DNA from: Tricholoma matsutake
Taxonomy: Eukaryota; Basidiomycota; Agaricomycetes; Agaricales; Tricholomataceae
NCBI GenBank assembly: GCA_026075535.2
Contig: AP026542.1
Span: 12,152,001 to 12,216,000, forward strand
Direction of reading: 5' to 3'
Length of the DNA stretch: 64,000 nucleotides
Part shown: piece after piece, positions 42,783 through 54,779 of the stretch
Layout: every line of letters starts with the position of its first letter
Numbering within the stretch: position 1 is the first letter of the stretch
The notes under the pieces: generated by a model
What the model was told of the DNA's origin: nothing
Database searches by the model: none
What the model saw: only the letters and a program-made list of their open reading frames with translations
Translations under genes and position numbers: made by a program

Positions 42783-44400
42783 TGAAAATGTTGACTGTGT
42801 TCATGCTGTCTGTAAATAGGACAACTTTTGACTGATGGATACCTCTCTCTTGCAGGTTGTCCACTGTGCTGGTTGCTGCAAGCGCTTCATAATAGAAGAT
42901 TGTCTTGTCCATTTGGTATGCAGGGACTGGCAAGTAAAACCCTTGCCAACAGCTAGGATACCAGAAAGTGAGTCCCTCCATGCAGGCATCACAGAAAACA
43001 ATTTCATCCATGTCTTCAGAGTTCCAACTGACTGTAGATAGCAATCTGACTCCCAGAGAGTTACGGAGTAGCCTCATTGCCCATTGAAGATCTGACCAGA
43101 CCTTGTTGTTCACCCAGATTTTCATCAGTGGTTGGTCCTTTCCTGCAATTTTTGGGTATAGGTTATTCAGAGCCAGTCAAATCATCGGGAAGACATTGAA
43201 GCTCCAATTCATCCAACCTGCTAATCTCTGCCAGTGTTGCAGAGTCCAAGAGGCCCCCTTCTTCTTTACCACTTGTGCTGTGAACACTTTGAGTTCCAAC
43301 AGGAGGTTGTGCAGGGCTTGTGCAGGGAGTGTGAATGTCAGACTGTTAGCATTAATCTCGATCCCAATGATTGTCAGTTTGCCTCCAGACAGTTGTTTAT
43401 GGGGTTCGTGAGGGATTCCCAATTCGTCCCAAAGGGACAGAAGTTCGGCTTGGTTCCTCAGCATATACCTTTCGTACCGATGGTACCACACAACATTGTC
43501 TTATTCATTGATGCTGAAAGAGTCGTCCATGTACATCCAGAGGTCAGTGATGAAGCATATGATCCACATCATGAGCCCATTGAAAGAAATATAAATGCTG
43601 GCTGATCCACCCACCAAAGCAATTATTCCTGTTGAGATCTCATTCACCATCGATTGTGACCACTTGCTTGATTTGCCATAGTGGGTGCATAGGCAGCAGC
43701 CTGTAGGCCTCCACCATGTCTGACTTGTAGAGAACAAATGACTGTTCAGGTTTGGCTCAATGATGTGCAAGCAGGCCTTCTCCCAAGTGTCGCATGTTGT
43801 CTAGTGGGAAGCCCTTGACATCTTCACGCCTGATCATGGAATTTGGAGAGTAAGGACCAGCACTTTGGTTGATCACCATTTGCAATTTCTCTGTGTGTGG
43901 GTTTGGGACGACATGGATAAGCAAAGCATGCATTCCTGGGAGGAGATCTCATCTGAAAGATCCAGAGAATCTCCCCTTTGAGTGCTTGTGATCCCTCTGG
44001 TTCTGCAGGAAGTCGATCTCTACCCTTTTCATCGGCATTCCCAGAGACTCGTCAATGATGTTTGGGCAGGTGTTGTAACACGTGTTTGCCCAGGGCCAGA
44101 AACCTTCCTGGAGCCCTCTGCAAACTGATTCTCTGAAAGGTCGATTCGGATGTGATTTGAGTAACTCTTTGAAACAATCAACTTTGATTGGGGTGGTGAC
44201 CTTGAAGAGGTGACAATTGTTCTTAATAGTATTCATGGCACTAATGTTGGCCAGTTTGATTGAGGGGACCGCCAGTAGAGGTTTTGCAGTCTCGGTCCAG
44301 TCAGCGAGGCAAGGTGGTGCAGTCATATTGCCAAAGTTAGCATCCTCTTCACTGCTCCACAAGTTGTATCGTACGTACTTTGGCTGCATCCCATATGCTA
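42783..44400 (-). pseudogene. DIRS/Ngaro reverse transcriptase and RNase H
   Basis: This copies element RNA to DNA. On the minus strand the N-terminal fingers read PIKVDCFKELLKSHPNRPF and GLQEGFWPWANT (44200-44090). A block PGMHALLIHVVPNPHTEKLQ and NSMIRREDVKGFPLDNMRHL follows (43940-43790). The catalytic motif WMYMDDSFSINE keeps both Asp residues (about 43530). The thumb (LGIPHEPHKQLSGGKLTIIG) follows, then RNase H with FCDACMEG, YYEALAA and FTDSMNTV. It continues beyond gypsy copy B at 36431-36228 (LQVLHVPGVENKVADTIS). Frame changes at about 43495 and 43130 and several stops make it inactive. Confidence 0.8.
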
Positions 44401-44402
44401 CA

Positions 44403-45954
44403 TCAATTCCGCTGAGTGCAGCTACTTTGTCCATGTCCTGACTGTTTGCATTTGAGGCAGGTGTGTTGGTATCTGCATGAACTGGCTGTGTGGTGGCAAC
44501 CTTCTGCCATGTTAAATTGCCTGCATGCTTCAGTAGTGCGTTCCCTGGTGCAGTCTCCAACTGCAGATTGTGCTGCTGATCCTCCCTGGATTCCATCTGG
44601 AAGGAGATAGGCAGAGTACAGGTAAGTGAACCAATCTCTGTTGGTGAGAAGGATTGATTGTCCACCCCTGACCATCACTCTGACTGCTTTGTCAAACATG
44701 ATAAATTTGTGGTGCACTCCAAGTTGCTTTGCGCAGAATTCGGACACCATGTAATCTTCCCATTCCCGGAGTTCATCACTGTGGTGTGGGAAAGTGAAGA
44801 TGATTGCTTTGGTGGCTGCATGTCACAAGATGGTCCAGTCGCCACTCATTTGGACCTTTCTAGCTGGATCTGTTTTTCCAAGAGATATTTCTGTTCCACT
44901 GATGCATCCCACATTCTCTTTATGAGGGGCAATGTGGTGTAAGTTGTTGAATATGACATCAAGACTAACTGCTTCTCCCTTGAAGATATGTTTCCACTCA
45001 GATTCAGGGAATCCTTGTGGGGCTGTGGACACTCGACAAATCTCTTGTTCGGCAAAATTGAGATCCTTTTGGAATACAGTGAGGGTCTCTCACATTTTCC
45101 TTCAGTTCTCATTGACCTCTCTGGCTTCTGCTGTGACCTCTGCGGAGTACCAAGGGAGTTGCGACTGGTAGACTTGTTTCTTTTTGTTGGATTCCCCATC
45201 TCTCCTACTGGATGATGCATCACTGTCAGAGCTTGACACAGACGAAAGGTTTCACCATCTCTTGTGGAGCCCTTGCAGATGTGTCATAGGATTTGCTCTG
45301 CTTCTTCCTCTTGTGAGCCTCTTGGGTGTGTACCACCTTTGTGCTCTCCCCATCCGGTACTTTCTCCTCTTCCCCTGGATGGTCTTGCCCATTTCCCACT
45401 TCCAAACCTTGTTGCTCCACATTTTTGTGCTTTGAGGTGACAATGTCGATGTACATGGTGTATTCTTCAAGAGTCGCTCGTCTGTCTGGCTCCTCGAGTC
45501 CTGCATCGTGTAGTGTCGAAAAGATTTGGTATAGGGCTTCTGTTCACGATGAATTATCTTTCCTGAAATCCTCGACAAGTTCATCCAATTTTGACACAAT
45601 GTCAGCTCTGAAGGTATCGTCTGCGGGTCCTGGGTCTCCCACCCCTTGTGTCCATTCATGACCCTGTCCATGGGTGACTGGGGCTCTACCAGGTTGCTGA
45701 GTTGTTCCAACAGTGACACTTTTGTGTTGCTGAGCTGCTCCAGCAGCAACTGCTCTTTTGGGTGGTGTGAAGATGTTGTCTCTACTATTCTCATTTTTGG
45801 AGGTTGTTCCAGTGTCAAGGGTCTGTGAGGATGGGTTGTTCAAGATGCTTTCCCTGGTTGTATTTCCGATGGCTGCAATATTCCTGGTGATGGCTTGGTC
45901 CCCCATTGGGGCAACATATTGTCCAAAATAGGAGGCATGTCCATCACCAGTCAT
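44403..45954 (-). pseudogene. DIRS/Ngaro gag-like gene
   Basis: Three open stretches on the minus strand (45954-45544, 45818-45252, 45223-44403 in changing frames) make up the region upstream of the reverse transcriptase. The C-terminal part has a Cys/His-rich nucleic-acid-binding segment: ACRQFNMAEGCHHTASSCRY then QHTCLKCKQSGHGQSSC, a CCCH finger followed by a CCHC knuckle. The N-terminal part is Gln/Ser/Thr-rich. Frameshifts separate the parts. Confidence 0.6.
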
Positions 45955-46261
45955 GAGTGAAACAATGTTTATAAACTAAAGATCAAAAATACACAATTGT
46001 GTTATGGATGGAAAAGACACTATGAGAGAGTGAGAGTCAGAGAGAATACTTATGAGAAAAAACCCTTACCTAGGAGAGAGTGAGAGGCAGAGAGTATCTG
46101 AGACAAGAATAAACTCTGCAGCTCACATCTCTCTCTAGGAATAGGGGTGACACGTTGTTCCAAGTGATGGATTAGGGGTTCAGCATGAACTTTTGAGCGT
46201 GTGGCACTGTAGGAGGCTCAAGCACGAGTCTCGCATGCATGCAGTGCAGAGGAAGTGTAAG
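45955..46261. other. DIRS leader, non-coding
   Basis: This is the untranslated start of the DIRS element between the right terminal repeat and the gag-like gene. It contains two copies of GAGAGAGTGAGAG-CAGAGAG about 55 bp apart (46024 and 46074). Confidence 0.4.
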
Positions 46262-46415
46262 TGTTGCCACAGTGTACTGCTTGCTATTGGACTTGCATAA
46301 ATGGGCTTTAAACTTGATATGCTGAACAATTTAAGGTGATCAGCTGAGTCAGTCAAAATCTGGGGGTTGCCATTGTTTGTGGCCACAGGCAGCAGCCAAA
46401 CATTGCATCGATATG
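46262..46415. repeat. DIRS terminal repeat, order Y-X
   Basis: Y (46262-46317) is followed directly by X (46318-46415), the reverse order of the left end. Differences from the left copies are mostly C/T or G/A, for example TGTTGCC here versus TGTCGCC there. Confidence 0.8.
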
Positions 46416-47461
46416 ATAGTCATAGCAGCATAGGATTGAGTTGGGCTCTGTTCCATCGACCACTGGGCTGATTCTGGTGGCCATATCATCACATGTGGCA
46501 CACTCTGCCTCATTTCCTTTTCTTTCTCTTTTCTTGTTGAGAGTCTTTTCTTTTCAGGATGAGTTGTACCTATGCCGCTAACAAGCAAAGTAGTACCATA
46601 TTTGAAAGATCGCTTGGAAGAGGGCTGACTGATGGTGGCTCATCACATCATCAATTCATACTTGTAGTATTGAATGTTCATATAGTCTATATAATGTCTA
46701 ACTTGACTCATCTAAGTTGTATGATAATGTCTGAGTCGGTGAGTTACCAGTGTATGTCTGTGCCAAGTCCTTTGCATATGTAGCATGAAATAAAGTGTTT
46801 AGTCCGAGAAGGAATTGAAGTTTTGTCATAAGAAAGGTGTCATTACCGTCTTCAAGACTGAAATTCCTGATGGTGTGGACATTAACATTAAATCTCTATT
46901 GTTAAATCTTGTGTCATCTCATGCATCGACAGCTACTGACAGGTCCCTGACTCTTCAGATGCCATCAGGCGAGCTGTCGCATTCACTTGGTGTTCCGTTC
47001 CTACTGTTCCTCTGTCTGTCTGGGTGATTCTTTCAGATAGCATTCAGGAGGTAGGCCAATGACTTTGTGTCTGCAAACAGATAGGCACTCAAAAATTTCT
47101 CATCATCTCTTTCAAAGCTTGAAATTATTGACATGAGTAATTTGTGTTGTAAACGCAAACAGATTTTGAACAGACCTCGCATATTCATCTGCAACCAACT
47201 TCTGCTGGGAATGCTGGAGACGTGCAGTCTCACAGAAGCAGAGGGGAAACACCCAAAAGCAAGGGCAACAGCTGTGTATAGCAATGCTGTGGTAGCGATG
47301 ATGAGACAATCCCTAGTCTACATGGATATCAACATGGGATGACATGACCACATAGATCACATGACTGTATCTACTGCGTGCACACCTGAGTGCATGGTTA
47401 CAACACTTGATGCCCATCACTGCTGCCATGCTCTTGGTATGCCATTCCTTTGGCCAGTCCT
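46416..47461. other. no recognisable gene
   Basis: Short open frames on both strands, with no domain or repeat recognised. Confidence 0.3.
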
Positions 47462-48130
47462 TCAAGGCAAGTCCTTGTGGCATGTTAGGAGTCCCATGTT
47501 CCCACTGCTCAATGGCTTTACGCCACCCTCCACATCCGCAGCCAATATCTGGGATGTGTATACCAGTGATAGGGATCTGCCGTGATTTGGATCTTGGGCA
47601 TTACAACTGTTGCTAGAAGCAGGTTCTTCGACAGGTGAGGCAACAAGGTAGGGAGCTGAGGTGGTCCTGTGAATTGCCCAATGTTGTATGTTTTGAACAG
47701 GCCCAAGATTAGCTTGAATGCAAGTGCTGATGCTAAGTGTGGCTGTAAGTGATACTTGAGCTAGCTGATCTGTCATCGATATCCTAGAGTTAATTTCTCC
47801 GATAAAGCTATGCAACTTGTGATCCACCGAGTGTTTCATCTCTCGGAACTCTTCCACTGTAACTGTTTGCATCGCAATATGATCACCCATAAAACTCTTA
47901 TCAGGCTCAGCACAAATGGGGTGCAGTGCGTTGCCATGGCCACTCTCATAGCTTTGGAGTGAATCAATCAGGTACTTCATCAGTGTGTCCACTGGCACCT
48001 GTCACATACTGTATTAATCTCCCACTATGAGAAACTTATAGAAGACCTACATGCTCTCTGATAGCCTACCCTCCCCACCATCAGATCATGCTCAATGACC
48101 AGCACTTTCCAAGAGGTGGATGATTGATGA
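47462..48130 (-). pseudogene. Crypton tyrosine recombinase, 3' fragment of a second copy
   Basis: On the minus strand the residues GKCWSLSMI, a stop, WWGG, a stop and AIREH (48130-48060) are followed by a short intron and VDTLMKYLIDSLQSYESGHG (from 47992) and DKSFMGDHIAMQTVTVEEFR. They match the Crypton at 33220-33480 closely. Both stops fall where the other copy has codons (Ile-Cys and Trp). Only the C-terminal third is present; the rest was lost upstream of 48130. Confidence 0.65.
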
Positions 48131-48180
48131 TTGATGATGAGTGATGTCGATGAGCGTATCTGATGTCTAACTGGCCCTAA

Positions 48181-48749
48181 AGACTTGGGCAAATTGGTAT
48201 AGTTTTGTCCACAACTCCTTCAAAGTTCAAACCCCTCATGCTGTTGAGCATTGAGCACCGCAAGGAGAACATCATGGTAGTTCTGCCAGTTCCAGTATAT
48301 GCAAGCCTCACACTGATATGTGTTGAGTTTCCCTCGGTGTTCAACAATCTGGCAATGGCTGTCACAACTCCTTCAAACCCCTCATGCCGTTGAGCATTGA
48401 GCACCAGAACACAATTCTTCCACCTCAAGTTCTTGCAACCATGATGAAGTCCTGCTTGTCATGACACTGTAACAGTTTGCAAATCTCACGCAAACATGCA
48501 TTGAGCTTGGGACCTGCATCTACAAGGTGCCTTTGGCAACAGGCAGGTTTTGTGTTTCTTGTGATAATTGTGTGGTATTCTTACCCTTGGTGATTACAGT
48601 ATGCTCAAACCCCTCATGCCATTGAGCGTTGAGCACCAGAACACAATTCTTCCACCTCAAGTTCTTGCAAACATGATGAAGTCCTGCTTGTCGTGACACT
48701 GTAACAGTTTGCAAATCTCATGCGGACATGCATTGAGCTTGGGACCTGC
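48181..48749 (+). repeat. satellite-like repeat, units 1-3
   Basis: Three imperfect units are marked by CCCCTCATGC-GTTGAGCATTGAGCACC at 48232, 48379 and 48610, each followed by TTCTTCCACCTCAAGTTCTTG or a similar block and by TGCATTGAGCTTGGGACCTGC. Unit 3 is interrupted at 48749 by the chromovirus and continues at 54780. Confidence 0.6.
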
Positions 48750-49175
48750 TGTAAGGGGACTAGGGGGGTGCCCTGTGTGTTTTTCCCATTTTTTATGTTC
48801 ATCCTATATTTTTCCCCACCTCATTTCCTTCTATTCTTCATTTTCTATGATTTTTCCGGATTTTATTACTAATTTTCCCTTGCTATCATGTTTGTACATG
48901 TTGACACTTTTATATCTAGAGGCGGAGTACCCCTTCCGACACATACCCCTTGGTATGATGTCATTCGGCGGCCTTGATCTGCCTATCTCCGCCTTTTTCT
49001 ATTTTTAGGTTATATTTGATTTTTGTCGTCTTCACATATACTGGGCATCAGCAAGGGGATCCTTAGAGTTTTCTCTTCGGATTTCCCTTTGCTAGGTGCG
49101 CCCCCAATCCCTGTATTATGTAGCATAATTTTAACTTCGGATTTCCCTTTGCTAGAGGCTTAGGTTGCCCTTATA
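48750..49175 (+). repeat. chromovirus 5' LTR
   Basis: 426 bp, the same length as the 3' LTR. Contains CTTCGGATTTCCCTTTGCTAG twice (49074 and 49136). Confidence 0.9.
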
Positions 49176-49341
49176 GTAGAAAACTCTCCCCTAAGGCCCG
49201 AAAATCGCGAACGCGCTGCCCAAGATAGGCAGGTACGGACTGGATGACACTTCCCAAAGCTCCACAGAGTCCCTACACACCGTTCCAGATACTCTCGCCT
49301 TTATTACGCCACCATTTTTGCCAAACGCGCTCCCTAGCGAC

Positions 49342-50460
49342 ATGGACGCATCAGAATGCTTCGACGCGCTTGAAAGCGACGTTTCCGGAATGCGCGCGCA
49401 AATCGACTCGCTTAAATCTACAATTGAAAACTTCGTTAGGACCCTCCAGGCTAACCCTACGACTAATAGTTCCCCCTTCACGACTCCAAGCACACCCAAC
49501 AACAACGTTTTGCCAAACGCGTCCACTAAGGAACGTGCCCAGATCAAACCGTCCCCCCCCGCCGAATTTAATGGTGCACGTGCGCAGGGACATGCCTTCC
49601 TTAATTCCTGTGAGTTATACATTAGTCTCCAGTCGCATCAATTCGTCGATGAGGCTGCAAAAATTTATTGGGCCTTCACATACATGAAATCTGAACGCGC
49701 CTATCTCTATGTGGACCGTATCCTATGTTAAACTAAAGAACTCGGTTCTCTACCTTTCTCCACTTGGGGTGACTTTTGAGCTGAGTTCATACGCCACTTC
49801 TGCCCCCTCAATGAATGCCACCGAGCAGTGACACGACTTGAGTCATCCACTTACCACCAGGGATGTCAATCCGTGGACGACTATATCGATGAGTTCAAGG
49901 ATTTGGTGGACATGGCAGGATATGGGAGTGGGTTACCAGTGGTGGTGAAGTTCCGATGGGGGCTCAACCGAGAAATTCAGGACCAGATTGCACAGATGTT
50001 GGAAGGGCGCCCAGCGGACGATGATATCCTTGCTTGGTATGAAGCTGCTTCACTCTGTGATGAGAACCGACTCACAAATGCGGCGTTTAATGCTGCATTC
50101 CGTGCTCCAACTACCACTCATACACCCTACACCTTCAATCGAAGCCTCCCCCACCCTAACCCCATTCCTACTCATCAAACTCCCACACCAGCCATCAATG
50201 TCCCAGTACCAATGGATGTTGATGCAGCCCGCAGCCGTGCACGTAAGTTGGATCTCTGCTACCGTTGTGGGGAACCTGGACACAGGGCTGGAGCGTGTCC
50301 CCATCGTCAGGATATCCGCATGCTCACCCCCGAGGGACGAGATGAACTCCTGCAAGATTTGTTGGCACTTGTAGATGTTGAGGAAGCGAAGGATCAAGTT
50401 GCAGAGGAGATTAAGTTGGAAGTTGTAGAGGAGCAGGATTTTCCTATTCGCAGCGAGTGA
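49342..50460 (+). pseudogene. gag: chromovirus gag, two premature stops
   Basis: I chose the ATG at 49342 (MDASECFDALESDVSGMRAQ); no earlier in-frame ATG is near. Capsid residues (EFNGARAQGHAFLNSCELYI) are followed by stops at about 49729 (TAA) and 49777 (TGA). The frame then continues (YHQGCQSVDDYIDEFKDLVD) to a CCHC knuckle, CYRCGEPGHRAGAC (50258-50299), and an acidic end at 50460. The stops fall inside the capsid domain, so little or no full gag can be made without read-through. Confidence 0.85.
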
Positions 50461-53400
50461 ATCGTACGCCCTCACTGCCTGTCCATAACCACTTTGAAGT
50501 CTTGTCAGTTGAATCCCCGGAGAATGAATCCATTTCTGTGACTGCTCCCCTCTCTGACCCTTCAAAGTTGGCTAAAGACGTACCTGCTCTCCCCATCTCT
50601 CCTTCTACTCCACGTCCCAAAATTAAATCATGGGAGCATAAACTACCACGCAAGTATATTGTGGCATCCACTCCCTCTGCACATTCCTTAAACCTAGCCA
50701 TCAAACTGCAGACGACCGACACTGGACAGATACTCGGTGTCTCTGCGCTCCTGGACTCTGGTGCGACTGGTCTCTTCATCGATTCCCATCTGGTACAACA
50801 ACATCGTCTAAATACTCGCTCACTCTCACGTCCGATACCTGTATATAACGTGGATGGATCCCCAAATGAAGCTGGTGCCATCTGAGAGGTTGCAGACCTG
50901 GTTCTCCATTACAAAGATCATAGTGAGCGTGCCCTTTTTGCTGTCACTCAATTAGGAAAGCAGAAGGTGATTTTGGGATATCCATGGCTTCGAGACCATA
51001 ACCCAGAGGTTGACTGGCACACCGGGGAGGTTACCATGAGCCGATGTCCATCCCGCTGTCGGACGTGTTTCACAGAAGCCAGGCAAGAACGTCGTGGACA
51101 GAAGGCAGCAATATGACGAACTCAGAAGTGTCGTGCTGGACCCCTGCCTATACCGGAAGTGGAATTGGAAGGGGTTCCTGATCTAATGCCGGACTCGGAT
51201 GATGATGATGAGGACCCAGAGGAAGTGGAGGAGGGTGATTGGATCTTCTACACTGCAATTCGCTCATTGCATGAGGTGTGTGCCACATCGAACATATCCC
51301 AATGCCTTGCCAAGGCCTTCCACAAAAACAACGCTGCTAAATCCTCTACTAACTCCTTACTCCCTCATCTCCATGAGTTTGAAGACGTGTTCTCCAAGGA
51401 GTCATTCAACTCTCTTCCCGCGCGTAAGCCATGGGATCACGTGATCGAACTCACCCCCGGCGCAACCCCTTCATCCTGCAAGGTCTATCCTCTCTCTCCG
51501 GAAGAACAATGGCAGCTTGACCAGTTCATCGACGAGCACCTGGCCTCTGGACGTATTCGACCATCGAAGTCACCCATGGCCTCTCCCTTTTTCTTTGTCA
51601 AGAAGAAGGATGGCTCACTTCGACCGGTTCAAGACTACAGAAGGCTCAACAACATCACGGTCAAAAATCGCTACCCACTACCCCTCATCTCCGAACTCGT
51701 AAACCAGCTCCGTGGAGCCCGATACTTCACCAAGCTCGATGTCCGTTGGGGCTATAATAATGTGAGGATAAAGGAGGGAGATGAGTGGAAGGCAGCCTTT
51801 CGTACCAACCGTGGTCTTTTTGAACTGCTTGTCATGTTCTTTGGCCTTACTAATAGCCCTGCCACCTTTCAGACCATGATGAACGACATCTTCCATGACC
51901 TCATCCTCGAAGGCGTTGTCTGCATCTATCTCGATGACATCCTCATCTTCACTCGCGCAGTTGAAGAACACCGTCGCATCACGCGCCTCGTCCTAGAGCG
52001 ACTTCGACGGTACAAACTCTACCTTTGTCAGGACAAATGCGAGTTTGAAAGGACCAAGATTGAGTACTTCGGCCTGATTATCTCGGAGGGCCAAGTGGAG
52101 ATGGATCTTATCAAGGTAAACGGGGTCACAGCTTGGCCGACGCCCACGAACAAGAAGGAGGTGCAGTCTTTCCTGGGCTTCATCAATTTCTATCGGCATT
52201 TTATCAAGGATTTCTCACATCATGCACGACCACTGTTCGACTTGACAGGAAAGGAGGCATGGAGGTGGGATAATGCACAACAGGAGGCGTTCGAAAAGCT
52301 TAAGGAGATGGTCACTTCCACTCCGATCCTTACCTTTGCTGATGATTCGCGTCCCTTTCGTGTAGAAGCCAACAGTTCTGACTTTGCGACGGGCGCCGTG
52401 TTGTCTCAGCAGTCTCCGGAGGACCAGAAGTGGCATCCGGTTGCATTCTACTCCAAAAGCCTTAGTGCTGTAGAGAGAAACTACGAGATCCATGACAAGG
52501 AGATGTTGGCGATAATGCGTGCGCTTGAGGAGTGGCGACACTTCCTCGAGGGTGCCCAACACAAGGTGGAAATTTGGACAGATCACAAGAACCTCGAGTA
52601 CTTCATGACGGCCAAGAAATTGAACCGTCGTCAAGCTTGTTGGTCCCTGTATCTATCTAGATTTGACTTCTCCTTACACCACTGTCTGGGTCGCAGCATG
52701 GGGAAGACCGATGCCCTATCCCGACGTGCAGACCATGGGGATGGCAGCGGTGACAACCAAAACATTGTGCTGTTGCAGCCAGACCTGTTCACCATTCGGG
52801 CACTGGAAGGCATCGCACCCCAGGGCGAGGAGCGGGACATCCTACGTGACATTCATCGCGCAAACCGTAGCAGTTTACATGAGGATGTTGTTGCCCGAGC
52901 TGTTAAAGAACTGAGGAAGGGATCGACCCTTTCCTTACGTGCGGCAGAGTGGGCTGAAAAGGAGGACTTGTTGTATTTCAGGGATCGCATCTATGTTCCC
53001 AATGACCCAGACCTTCGCCGGCGCATCATATCCCAACACCATGACTCACAGATTGCTGGCCACCCCGGACGCTGGAAGACCTTGGAGCTCACCTCACGGA
53101 ACTATTGGTGGCCACAAATGTCGCGGCTCATTGGTCAGTATTGTCGCACTTGTGACCTTTGCTTACACACCAAGGTTCCTCGTCGCAAGCCTATTGGTGA
53201 GCTACACCCTCTTCCTGTTCCAGAGAGTCGTTGGGATGTCATCAGTGTCGACTTTGTGGTGGAATTGCCAGAGTCAAACGGGTTTGATGCGGTGATGTGC
53301 ACAGTTGACTCAGTGGGAAAACGTGCTCACTTCATTCCCACTCACACCACTGTCAGTGCCCTAGGTGCTGCTCGACTCTACCTCCACCATGTGTGGAAAT

Positions 53401-54350
53401 TGCATGGACTTCCTGGTGCCTTCCTCTCGGATCGTGGCCCTCAGTTCATGGCAGAGTTCACTCGTGAGCTGTACCGACTCCTGGGGATCAAACTCCTCTC
53501 TTCAACCGCTTATCACCCACAAACTGATGGCCAGATGGAGCAAGTCAACCAGGAACTGGAGCAGTACATCCACCTCTTTGTCAACGAACGCCAGGACGAT
53601 TGGGATGATCTCCTTCCTTTGGCCGAGTTTGGATACAACAACCATGTCCATGCTTCCACTCAACAGACCCCTTTCCTCTTAGACACTGGACGACATCCAC
53701 GCATGGGATTTGAACCTTGCCAAACTCCCTCACACATCGAGACAGTGAATGAGTTCACAGAACACATGAGGGATAGCTTGGAGGAGGCAAGGGCAGCCTT
53801 AGCAAAGGCGAAGGACAACATGGCGCAATTTCACAACCAACAGCACTCCCCAACCCCTCAGTACAAGGTTGGTGATCGAGTTTATCTTGACTCCAGTGAC
53901 ATCTCCACTACATGTCCATCCAAGAAACTCACTCATCGCTTCTTGGGACCTTTCCCCATTGTCAAGTGCATTGGAACACATGCCTATCGTCTACGCCTCC
54001 CAGCCTCCATGTCCAGAGTCCATCCTGTCTTCCATGTCGTCAAATTGCTTCCAGCTCCCCCAGATCCGTTCCTGGGATGCCATTCACACCCACCACCACC
54101 ACCTACAGTGATCGAGGGAGAACCCCAATATGAAGTCGAGTCAATCTTGGACAGCCGTTTGCATTGAGGAAAACTCCAGTATTTGGTACATTGGAAGGGT
54201 TATGGGTATGAGGAGAACTCATGGGTCGAAGAGTCTGACGTAAATGCCCCTCGGTTAATCAAGGAATTCCACCGATGGCTTACATTCAAGTCACAGACTT
54301 TGGTCGTATACGGTTTCGAATGCATCGGGGCAATGCATCTTAGAGAGGGG
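50457..54350 (+). pseudogene. pol: chromovirus pol with chromodomain, three stops
   Basis: The protease motif VSALLDSGATGLFI (50733) is followed by stops at 50883 and 51115. From 51159 a single frame is open for 1002 codons. Reverse transcriptase has an intact YLDDILIF (51929). RNase H has VEANSSDFATGA, where the first catalytic Asp (usually D in EADAS) is Asn at 52371. The integrase zinc-binding part has HHDSQIAGH and CRTCDLC. The core has VDFVVELPE, LSDRGPQF and QMEQVNQELEQY, so the DDE triad is kept. The chromodomain YEVESILDSRLH is cut by TGA at 54165 and continues [20 protein letters not shown] to about 54300. Chromodomains steer integration toward modified chromatin. Confidence 0.9.
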
Positions 54351-54353
54351 TGA

Positions 54354-54779
54354 TGTAAGGGGACTAGGGGGGTGCCCTGTGTGTTTTTCCTATTTTTTAT
54401 GTTCGTCCTATATTTTTCCCCACCTCATTTCCTTCTATTCTTCATTTTCTATGATTTTTCCGGATTTTATTACTAATTTTCCCTTGCTATCATGTTTGTA
54501 CATGTTGACACTTTTATATCTAGAGGCGGAGTACCCCTTCCGACACATACCCCTTGGTATGATGTCATTCAGCGGCCTTGATCTGCCTATCTCCGCCTTT
54601 TTCTATTTTTAGGTTATATTTGATTTTTGTCGTCTTCACATATACTGGGCATCAGCAAGGGGATCCTTAGAGTTTTCTCTTTGGATTTCCCTTTGCTAGG
54701 TGCGCCCCCAATCCCTGTATTATGTAGCATAATTTTAACTTCGGATTTCCCTTTGCTAGAGGCTTAGGTTGCCCTTATA
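54354..54779 (+). repeat. chromovirus 3' LTR
   Basis: It differs from the 5' LTR at four positions that I can see, three of them CG versus CA or TG. It is preceded by a purine-rich AGAGAGGGGTGA. Confidence 0.9.

Larger units (their letters stand above)
34844..46415 (-). mobile_element. DIRS/Ngaro-type tyrosine-recombinase retroelement, split by gypsy copy B
   Basis: On the minus strand, in order, are a gag-like gene (45954-44403), reverse transcriptase/RNase H (44400-42783, continued at 36431-36228) and a tyrosine recombinase (36231-35026). The ends carry the same two sequences in opposite order: X-Y at 34844-34996 and Y-X at 46262-46415. Such split, circularly permuted repeats are characteristic of the DIRS order, which integrates by recombination of a circular form. 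Without the gypsy insertion the element is about 5.2 kb. Stops and frameshifts show it is dead. Confidence 0.8.
48750..54779 (+). mobile_element. chromodomain Ty3/gypsy element (chromovirus-type), nearly complete
   Basis: Two 426-bp LTRs (48750-49175 and 54354-54779) begin TGTAAGGGGAC and end GCCCTTATA. CCTGC flanks both sides (48745-48749 and 54780-54784), a 5-bp target duplication, and the satellite sequence resumes in register. I see four differences between the LTRs, all transitions, so insertion is fairly recent. It encodes gag, protease, reverse transcriptase, RNase H, integrase and a C-terminal chromodomain. Stops in gag and pol and a mutated RNase H residue suggest it is not autonomous now. 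Confidence 0.9.
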
